Origin: Uloborus plumipes
Lineage: Eukaryota > Arthropoda > Arachnida > Araneae > Uloboridae
Assembly (NCBI GenBank): GCA_038373865.1
Contig: JAXGGA010004730.1
Coordinates: 21,088 to 85,087, forward strand
Length of the DNA: 64,000 nt
Direction: 5' to 3'
The translations under genes were made by a program, and so were the position numbers. Below the pieces are notes generated by a model, which made no database searches, had not been told where the DNA came from, and saw nothing but the letters and a program-made list of their open reading frames with translations. Numbering within the stretch: the first letter of the stretch is position 1; the number at the start of each line of letters is the position of its first letter. This document shows, one piece after another, positions 57,134 to 64,000 of the stretch.

Positions 57134-57957
57134 TATATATATACTTTAATTATAACCATCCCTTTACATTTATCCTTTTCTTTCATATATATTTGTTTGA
57201 TTCCTCATCGAAGTGTGTGAGATTATTCATACCCAAACTTTGTTCATATGCAATCACTATTTTATTTTTTGTTCTACCTTTTTTAGAGCTCATTTTTTTT
57301 CTATCGTAATGCTAAAAGAGCGAGATTACAGTTCATTTTTTTCACATCATTTTTTAAAAAAAAAAAAAATTTGAATAACTTGAAAGAGGTTCTAAAAGAT
57401 AAAGTGGCATGTTTTAAGCAAATGGCACCGTATATAAACTTGAAAGTTATTCAATACATGTTTGTACCTATCTTACATATTTGTTTGTTTCCTTGTAAAA
57501 CTATAGGACGTGTTTAAAAAAAATATATTTAATGATATTCAGTTTTCTTATCGGACAGTATGCGTTAGAGGTTTGAATAAATTTTTCCAATCTTAAATTT
57601 TATTCTCAAGAATTATAACCTACAGATGAAAGCGGTTTTCTTTGGTATTGTTTTGAAAAAATACTTTAAGAGAAATAGCAACACGAGTGACGGAGAGAAT
57701 GCTTTATTATTATTTTTTTTCCATGACATAAAACAAATAAATAAAATGTGCTAGTTATTTGCCTTTAACTCTTACTGATGAAAAGCAGTAAATTACCGAC
57801 CCTAAGCCAGGGTTACGGCAGAAAACATGTAATACACCGCTAACTCGATTACTCCACCCAAGGACTGCAGTTTCGTGCTTATTCACACTCTTCTTCCTGA
57901 GATAAGATTAACCGAGCTAGGAGGCACTAAAGGCTGACGAGTGCCTCCTGTGCTGAC

Positions 57958-58090
57958 TGTTTGTTATTCGATGGTTACGTTAGTCACGTTACGTAAGTCA
58001 CACGCCATCTTGAGTAAAAGTGATACTTAAGACTAAAAGAAAATAAAGATTTAATAAATGCGTTTTATGTTTTTAAAAGCCAACTTTGCA
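57958..58090. repeat. Third, truncated copy of the inner TAACGT segment
   Basis: GTTATTCGATGGTTACGTTA to AAAAGCCAACTTTGCACA matches the start of the inner segment at 54.98 and 56.59 kb. It begins right at the palindrome's outer edge and stops at a CCGACTTC repeat. Confidence 0.65.
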
Positions 58091-59137
58091 CATTTTTAAC
58101 CGACTTCGAAAAAGGAGGAGGTTCTCAATTTAAAGCGTATACTTTTTTTTTGTTTGTTCGCACATAACATCTGATCTACTGAACCGATTTGGACGATTTT
58201 TTTTAATCGATAGGAGATGGTGTAACTTAGGTACCATGTAGTCATATGACGATATTTGTTCACTAGAAAAAAAAGTTATGATCGAAAAACTAACATTTCA
58301 TGTCATTTAAAACAATATGTGCTATCGTAAATCCTTACTTCAAGGAGCGACCCGATGGTCAAGTGGTTATGCGTGTCAGGTTGAAGTTCCTGATGGAATG
58401 AGATCGAGTCCAAGTCTGCAAGGATTTTTTCGAATGATTGTAATGTCCTTATGCAGGTACATATCCCCATGGGGATCTACCCCATATTTTTTTATAGTAC
58501 AAAATGACAATTTAGGTCGGATCTTTGTTAAAATTGGCAATGGGGTCCTTCGATGCTGTAGAATTTTCTTATGGACGTTTGCGCCATTTTTGGGGGCTTT
58601 GAATCGATTGTGGCAATAAATGGTTTTTGATTTGCGGCACTTATATTATTTTTTCAAAAATTATATATACAATCAATTATATTATGTTAATTTTTGTACC
58701 TTTATAAAATTCTGTATTTTACACCTTGCATTTACGTCAAATTCAAGGTAAAATTAAAAATCAAAAAGTCTTAAGATGATAAATATATGTTAAAAATTAA
58801 AGTAACTATTTTTTGTGAATTTCATATTGGTTGTGACCAAAAAACATCATTACAAACAAATAAAATGTATCAAACACCATGAGTGTTGAGTTATTAGGCA
58901 AAATCTGCTGTGTAATGTTTTTTTTTTGCACTGCGAGGGGGGGGGGTATGAACGACCATTAAAGTGACACAAATTTTTTAAAAATAAGATTTTGATTTGT
59001 GGTGTTCGAAAAAAGCTAAAGAGTCCACTTTAGTTGAAAATTTTTTCCATGAAATGCAAAAACTTGCACCAATTTTCCAAGTCTTAGTCTAACCCTTTCT
59101 CCCACAATTCAAATTACTTACCTTTACTTTCAATTTT
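58091..59137 (+). repeat. CCGACTTC repeat with tRNA-like core, copy 1
   Basis: Starts TTTTAACCGACTTCGAAAAA then GGAGGAGGTTCTCAATT. A tRNA-like pair, TGGTCAAGTGG (58356-58366) and AGATCGAGTCC (58401-58411), lies about 265 bp in. After about 370 bp the sequence diverges from copy 2 and has no known features (a G run at about 58938). The 100-codon frame at 58317-58619 spans the tRNA-like core and is not credible as a gene. Confidence 0.6.
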
Positions 59138-59490
59138 TAACCGACTTCAAAAAAGGAGGAGATTCTCAATTCAAAGCGTATGTTTTTTTGTCTGTTTGTT
59201 CGCACATAACATCTGATCTACTGAAACGATTTGGACGATTTTTTAAAAATCGATAGGAGAAGGTTAATTTAGGTACCATGTATTCATATGACGATATTTG
59301 TTCACTAGAAAAAAAAATATAATCTAAAAGCTAAAATTTCATGTTATTTAAAACAATATGTGCTATCGTAAATCCTTACTTCAATCAGCGACCCGATGGT
59401 CAAGTGATTAAACGCGTCGGGTTGAAATTCCTGATGGAATGAGATCGAGTCCAGGTCTGCAAGTTTTTTTGAACAGCTGCATGGTTTTTT
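59138..59490 (+). repeat. CCGACTTC repeat with tRNA-like core, copy 2
   Basis: Direct repeat of 58091-58470 (ACCGACTTCAAAAAAGGAGG, CGACCCGATGGTCAAGTG, GAGATCGAGTCCAGGTC), about 85-90% alike by eye. The A-box region is slightly decayed. Confidence 0.7.
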
Positions 59491-59559
59491 AACTATATTT
59501 TGATTATTTTAAGTGCATTTACACTAAAAAGAATGAAATAAAATAATTTTGAAAAAAAA

Positions 59560-59965
59560 AATAGAACCGACTTCAGTTGGAAATTGCTCTAAAAAGTAAA
59601 AAATAATTTTTTTCTTTGAACACCATCGAAACTACTTTTAAACATAAGTATTGAAGTCGGCGCAAAAACAATGTATAGAATCATACGCAACTACAATTCA
59701 ACTATAAATATAAATTTTAATGGACTCATTTCATTGATTACCACACATTCGTGTAATGACACAAATATTCTGCTTTTAATTTTCAATGGTTTCTCTGAAA
59801 AAATGTTGGCAAAATATGGTTAAATATCATTTTACCTATCGTTTTTGCGCCGACTTCAAAACTTATGTTTAAAAGTAGTTTCGATGGTGTTCAAAGGAAA
59901 AAATTATTTTTTACTTTTTAGAGCAATTTCCAACTAAAGTGGGCTCGATTTTTTTTTCCAAAATT
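59560..59965. repeat. Fold-back of the CTCTAAAAAGT unit
   Basis: GAACCGACTTCAGTTGG ... GAAGTCGGCGCAAAAAC, a ~140-bp loop, then the inverse (TTTTTGCGCCGACTTC ... AACTAAAGTGGG). It is the same unit as the three copies at 50.2-50.76 kb in the right-arm composite. Confidence 0.7.
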
Positions 59966-60216
59966 ATTTTATACAGTACCAAACTGTAAAATAGCCACTT
60001 TTACAGTAATAAACTAAAATTCTTAAATTTTCAATGTATTACCGTGCATTTACACCGGTACACATTTACACCGGTACACATGTTGTACCATATTTTTTTT
60101 TCTTTAGAGGACAGGGTTGAATTTTTCACTCGAACCCCTTGGAAGCCGGAGATTTTTTCAAGGTTTCATACGTTTGGTACGACAGTTGATACCATCTCTT
60201 TCCAATTTAAAAGAAA
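59966..60216 (-). repeat. Inverted copy of part of the palindrome spacer
   Basis: AGTACCAAACTGTAAAATAG, then GTGCATTTACACCGG, CACATGTTGTACCA, AGCCGGAGATTTTTTCAAGG and CGTTTGGTACGACAG mirror 44.93-45.19 kb in order. It has two rather than four TGTACCGGTGTA units. Confidence 0.8.
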
Positions 60217-61217
60217 CTAGGTGACCCGTGCGGAATTCCGCAAAAAAAAAAAAAAAAAAAAAAAAAACCCTCTAAACTTAAAATTTAATACGACAATTTT
60301 TATTGGCTTCATTATCTGCCCGAAGTTGCAGCGCAGTGTCGAAATCTATAAAGAAAAGTCCAGCGTAAGTTGGTGTAGTCCCTGTCGGAGGTTGCAAGTT
60401 CCCGATCATATGGTACACTTGACCATGTAGTTTAAAACAATATGGATCTCTGCCAGGAATGTTAACTGAGTCCACTTTGACTGAAGCGAAGGCCAAAGCA
60501 TTGTTGAATTGTCTAATATTGTCTAGGTAGAAGACATCTTCCTGTTAGTCTGCCTGTTGGTACCCTGTTCCTTGGCATTGTAAAATCTTGTACGTTTGCA
60601 CAACATCGCCATCTACTGCCGTCGTTCTGACAACTTTTCAAAGAGATCAAAGATACGTTCACTTTTACAACTACTACAAAAGTGATACCCTATATTAAAA
60701 TCAAATACCCAAGGCTACTACTAAACTAAATACTAACGTTATAGCAAAACTACCATAGTATTTTGAAACAATAAAAGTTACAATTAAGGTTTACCGAGCT
60801 AAGCCTTGGCTTGAAATGTCGCATTTAAAATTGATTTGAACAACAATGGTAACGATTTTAACAGTTGAGCAAAAAATTTAACTTTTTCAAACTTCAATCG
60901 CTTATAAGTCGCTTAAACGTGGCCTTTCGAGATTCTCGTTACTCGGCGCTAGCGGAGAAACGTTCGAAACGCATTTTTTTAATCTTTCGAATGAAATCAA
61001 AATGGAGACGATACGACAATTATTTCGCTAGATAGAGTCAATTTTGTGCCCAAAAATTGAAATTCGAATAAAAAACGAACCGACACTTTTTAGAGGGTGG
61101 GTCTAATTTTCGTCAATAGCCCGCGGGATAAGCTTAAAAATCATAAATTTTCATGCAATTCGATAAAGAAATGAGAGAGTTTCGACCGGGTATAGGATTC
61201 GGCTTAGACAAATAATA
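60217..61217 (-). mobile_element. Deleted Helitron, minus strand
   Basis: The 3' end on the minus strand is GCGGAATTCCGC (hairpin, 60230-60241), ACGGGTCAC, CTAG (60217-60220) then T: hairpin plus CTAG, the Helitron terminus. A Helitron protein fragment lies 60 bp inside. Toward the right, minus-strand ACCCACCCTCTAAAAAGTG and TGGGCACAAAATTGACTC look like Helitron upstream sequence. The exact 5' end is not seen; another Helitron begins at 61218. Confidence 0.7.
60278..60544 (-). pseudogene. Helitron replication-protein fragment
   Basis: About 88 codons on the minus strand: EDVFYLDNIRQFNNALAFAS, PGRDPYCFKLHGQVYHMIGN, LQPPTGTTPTYAGLFFIDFD, TALQLRADNEANKN. This is the conserved segment before the Rep domain of Helitron helicases (IRQFNNALAFAS, PYCFKI-GQ-YH-IG-L-P, P-FAQLYFYD), which nick and replicate Helitron DNA. 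No Rep His-His motif or helicase walkers follow, since the element's 3' end comes next, so most of the ~1,500-residue gene is deleted. Confidence 0.8.
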
Positions 61218-62024
61218 TCTACTTATATTAAAAACTGAGTATCTTTCTAACTATCTTTCTTTCTAACTATCTTTCTTTCTATCTTTCTATGTCACGCTTC
61301 TTTCTCCTGAACGCCAATGACCTGAAAGTCGAACCAGGTACCGATAGATAGGTAATTTTTCAGGCTTCGTTAGTTTCAATTGATATAATTATACGATTTT
61401 AATTAGCGAAGATATCAATTAATAAGTAGTCAAATTTAAAGCGATTAAGCCTAATAAATGATTAAATATGAAATCCATTTTTGCAAAACGTCGTTGCTAT
61501 GAAACAGTGATAACAATGAGAATGAGAATTTAGAATGAAGGCTTAACTAAATCAAACACGAAACTCATAAGCGGGCCACTTACGTAGAATTTTTATCGCT
61601 AGCTACTTGTAATATTTTGAAACATTCATTTGTTGAAAAGCCATCTACTTATATTAAAAACTGAGTGTCTATGTCTGCTTTTTTTCTTTGAGCGAGCTGA
61701 ACTTATTGAAACTCTCCTCACCATCTTGAAAGCGCGAAGCATCTCAATAATTCGAATGGTTTTTTATATAGGAAAAAAGTAAAGGCGTGAAGCGCCTATT
61801 AGCGAGCCGCCTTGGCGGGGAGTACTTTCTTGAAATTTTTCTCACTACTTTCAAGGCACGAAGTGCCCGTGCAACGCCGGGCCACGTGCATGGTATGTCT
61901 TGAAATCAAATGAACATTAAATTATATCAAATAATATAACTTCAGAATGAGGTAAAAGTTAGTGAGGGGAGACGTTATGCATCAACATGCCGCAGGAAGC
62001 TAACCTAGCTGCCCTGGCAGCTAG
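61218..62024 (+). mobile_element. Non-autonomous Helitron, with a second 5' end nested inside
   Basis: TCTACTTATATTAAAAACTG at 61218 and again at 61644; one 3' end GCTGCCCTGGCAGCTAG at 62008-62024, followed by T. The first part repeats the 21.8-kb Helitron (GTCGAACCAGGTACCGATAG). The second starts with a different body (GCGCGAAGCATCTCAATAAT, then a GCGAGCCGCCTTGGCGG hairpin). Confidence 0.75.
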
Positions 62025-62416
62025 TATGGAGATTAAAAACTGAGTATCTTTCTAACTATCTTTCTATGTCACGCTTCTTTCTCCTAAACGCCAATGAACT
62101 AAAAGTCGAACCAGGTACCGATAGATAGGTAATTTTTCAGGCTTCATTAGTGTCAATTTATATAATTATACGATTTTAATTAGCGAAGATATCAATTAAT
62201 AAGTAGTCAAATTTAAAGCGATTAAGCCTAATAAATGATTAAATATGAAATCCATTGTTGAAACGTGGTTGCTATGAAACAGTGATAACAATGATAACGA
62301 GAATTTTGAATGAAGGCTTAACTAAATCAAACACGAAACTCATAAGCGGGCGACTTACGTAGTATTTTTATCGCTGGCTACTTGTAATATTTTGAAACAT
62401 TCATTTGTTGAAAAGC
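62025..62416 (+). mobile_element. Helitron derivative, 5' part
   Basis: AGATTAAAAACTGAGTATC and the GTCGAACCAGGTACCGATAG body directly follow the previous 3' end. It ends in the same TTCATTTGTTGAAAAGCC as the insertion point at 61643, with no 3' hairpin. Confidence 0.65.
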
Positions 62417-62599
62417 CATTACTACTATTAAAATCTGTCCGCGTCTGTCTGTCTGTCTGTCTTTCCGTCTAAAGCTTGAACTCCTCAAAAACCGCTGAGC
62501 GTAAAGAATCAAACATAATACCATTCGATTCGAAATTTTCTAAGGAAGACAATAAGACCAACCGCGTAATTGTACGACGTTAATTAGCTGAGATATTAA

Positions 62600-63140
62600 T
62601 TAAAACGTTAATTAAATTCTTTGCACTTTTAAAATTCCAAGACATTTATTTCTTTCCGTTGCCATTTTAAATTAAAGCGTTAATTAAATTATTGAACTAT
62701 TTAAAATTCCAAAACTTTTGTTTCTTTCCGTACCTATTTTAAATTAAAGCGTTAATTAAATGGTTGAACTATTTAAAATTCCAAGACATTTATTTCTTTC
62801 CGTTGCCATTTTAAATTAAAGCGTTAATTAAATTATTGAACTATTTAAAATTCCAAGACTTTTATTTCTTTCCGTACCTATTTTAATTTAAAGCGTTAAT
62901 TAAATGGTTGAACTATTTAAAATTCCAAGACTTTTATTTCTTACCGTTGCCATTATGAATAAAAACGTTAATTAAATTATTGAACTATTTAAAATTCCAA
63001 GACATTTATTTCCTACCGTTGCCATTTTGAATTAAAACGTTAATTCAATTATTGAACTATTTAAAATTCCGAGACATTTATTTCTTTCCGTTGCGGTTTT
63101 AAATTAAAACGTTAATTAAATTGAACTTTTTAAAATTAAA
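62600..63140. repeat. 72-bp satellite, about 7.5 units
   Basis: Units of 71-72 bp recognised by TTGAACTATTTAAAATTCCA, TTATTTCTTTCCGTTGCC and AAAGCGTTAATTAAAT. The TTCC landmark recurs at 62639, 62710, 62782, 62854, 62926, 62998 and 63070. Two unit types (GTTGCC and GTACCT) alternate in the first five, hinting at a 144-bp higher-order unit. Confidence 0.95.
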
Positions 63141-63509
63141 GAGTGTTTTTTTTTCCATTGTCATTTTGAATACGTGTTATAACAAAGTTCTAACAATTGT
63201 TTTTATTCTAATTATTATTGACATATTTTTTCTCTGGTACCATTTTGAAAATGTGTTTATAAATAAATTGCAATTGCTGTTTTTAGAAGGGACTTTTTTT
63301 GGCTGCGATCCAAATATTAAAAGAACTTTTTCGTTTAGAGTTTTGCAATTAATTTTACAGGAAGAAAGCAGTTTGGAAATAATTGTTTTTGGTAAGGAAT
63401 TTTATATGTTATTTAGGGAGAGTGCTAAGTATGTGCTACTTGACATCGTCTTTCTTTTTGAGGAAGTATGAGCAAAGAAACGCGATTTATTCTTTGATGC
63501 AGGAAAGTT

Positions 63510-63760
63510 TTTTAGCGAGTCGCTTTAGCGGGGAGTAGTTTGTTTAACTTTTCCTTGGTGTTTTAAAGGCGAGCCGCCTTGGCGGCGAGTAGTTATCGAA
63601 ACTTTCCTCGCTACTGTAAAGGCGAGCCGCCTTGACGGCGAGTAAACTATTTCAACTTTTCTCATTACTTTAAAGGCGAGCCGTCTTGGTGGCGAGTAGT
63701 TAGTTGAAACTTTCCTCGCTACTTTAAAGGTGAGCCGCCTTGGCGGCGAGTAGTATTCTC
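63510..63760. repeat. 54-bp tandem hairpin repeat, five units
   Basis: Each unit carries GCGAGCCGCCTTGGCGGCGA, a GC-rich hairpin (GCCGCC-TT-GGCGGC), followed by AGTAGTT and a CTTTCCTCGCTACT tail. Unit starts are about 63514, 63568, 63621, 63675 and 63728. The same hairpin appears singly at about 61802 and 63971. Confidence 0.9.
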
Positions 63761-63811
63761 AAACTGCCTTCACTACATTACATCCTGTGCAACGCCGGGC
63801 CACGCAGCTAG

Positions 63812-64000
63812 TCTACTTATATTAAAAACTGAGTATCTATGTCTGCTTCTTTCCCTTTGGTGAGCAGAACTTGCTGTAACTTTCCTCACGATTTTGAAGA
63901 CGCGAAGCATCTCAATAATTCGAATGATTTTTTTTAAGCAGGAAAAAGTGAAAGAGTGAAGCGCCTGTTAGCGAGCCGCCTTGGGGCGAGTTTTTTTGAA
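63812..64000 (+). mobile_element. Helitron derivative, 5' part, cut by window end
   Basis: Starts TCTACTTATATTAAAAACTG immediately after the previous CTAG. It repeats the 61644 body (GCGAAGCATCTCAATAATTC, GTGAAGCGCCTGTTAGCGAG). Confidence 0.75.

Larger units (their letters stand above)
46610..57945. repeat. Right arm of giant inverted duplication
   Basis: Inverted counterpart of 32052-44545. It carries the empty sites of the three main left-arm insertions and its own 2.8-kb insertion at about 50.19-52.97 kb. Its CA tract is about twice as long as the left arm's. The match stops near 57945 (GACGAGTGCCTCC), after which a partial third copy of the TAACGT repeat follows. Confidence 0.9.
62417..63811 (+). 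mobile_element. Helitron derivative carrying two tandem arrays
   Basis: Starts near TACTACTATTAAAATCTG with GTCT repeats; ends AACGCCGGGCCACGCAGCTAG at 63791-63811 (read as CGCCGGGCCACGC, then AGCTAG), followed by T. Inside are the 72-bp satellite and the 54-bp hairpin repeat. A 116-codon frame (63121-63471) between the arrays is Phe/Ile/Leu-rich and not recognised. Confidence 0.65.

Noticed and set aside
32052..57945. Explaining the palindrome as one giant transposon with 9-kb TIRs
   Set aside because: No matching target duplication at the outer edges, the right edge cuts through a small fold-back, and no transposase or replicase lies in the spacer. A segmental inverted duplication fits better.
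62600..63140. CRISPR-like array of regular repeats
   Set aside because: The 72-bp units are contiguous near-identical monomers with no unique spacers; it is a satellite in a eukaryotic TE.
63121..63471. 116-codon plus frame between the two arrays
   Set aside because: Starts in satellite sequence, is dominated by Phe/Ile/Leu as expected of AT-rich DNA and shows no motif. Could be re-examined if transcribed.

Overview
This is a gene-poor, AT-rich (roughly two-thirds A+T by eye) eukaryotic window built almost entirely of transposable elements, their deletion derivatives and simple repeats. I see no cellular protein-coding gene I can name, no rRNA or tRNA gene, no CRISPR array and no bacterial operon structure. 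The mix points to an arthropod: an intact mariner-type transposase with an extra N-terminal HTH, Helitrons ending in a hairpin plus CTAG, a jockey/CR1-type reverse transcriptase remnant, tRNA-derived SINEs, and hAT, piggyBac, PIF and Tc1/mariner MITEs. A chelicerate such as a spider is my guess only.

Layout. 1-7 kb: a 21-bp minisatellite, a 651-bp perfect fold-back MITE, a CACTG-type MITE caught between two direct duplicates, a tRNA-Glu-like SINE, and a piggyBac-like MITE in TTAA. 7.3-9.9 kb: a 2.6-kb fold-back element. 11.4-17.7 kb: nested MITEs, SINEs (tRNA-Glu-like and tRNA-Thr-like), a 431-bp element with a hammerhead-ribozyme-like core, an unrecognised 111-codon ORF, a 1.4-kb fold-back element, and a Helitron split by a dead mariner. 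19.4-21.0 kb: a dead non-LTR reverse transcriptase on the minus strand. 21.8-29.9 kb: a Helitron, MITEs, a 2.4-kb relative of the CACTG MITEs with a protein remnant, an (AAT)n tract, and PIF-like and piggyBac-like MITEs. 30.16-31.95 kb: a 1.79-kb hAT element with an exact 8-bp target duplication and a decayed transposase.

32.05-57.95 kb is one giant inverted duplication. Two arms, each about 8.5-9 kb of shared sequence, diverge on either side of a ~2.06-kb spacer at about 44.55-46.61 kb. Each arm has its own later insertions, so the other arm preserves the empty sites. The left arm holds the only intact gene in the window, a 360-aa mariner-type transposase inside a 2.27-kb transposon with unusually long (~490 bp) terminal inverted repeats that contain tRNA-like A and B boxes. 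The left arm also has a 406-bp CATCGG-rich element and an 865-bp element with a 7-bp target duplication. The right arm has a 2.8-kb nested composite.

58-64 kb: two direct copies of a CCGACTTC-ended repeat carrying a tRNA-like core, a fold-back piece, an inverted copy of part of the palindrome spacer, a Helitron fragment with recognisable coding sequence, and then a chain of short head-to-tail Helitron derivatives containing a 72-bp satellite and a 54-bp hairpin repeat.

The most interesting items are the giant palindrome with arm-specific insertions, the intact long-TIR mariner with pol III-like boxes in its TIRs and a DD47D catalytic spacing, and a structural family of small retroelement-like insertions (12-bp target duplications, internal inverted repeat, hammerhead-like hairpin).
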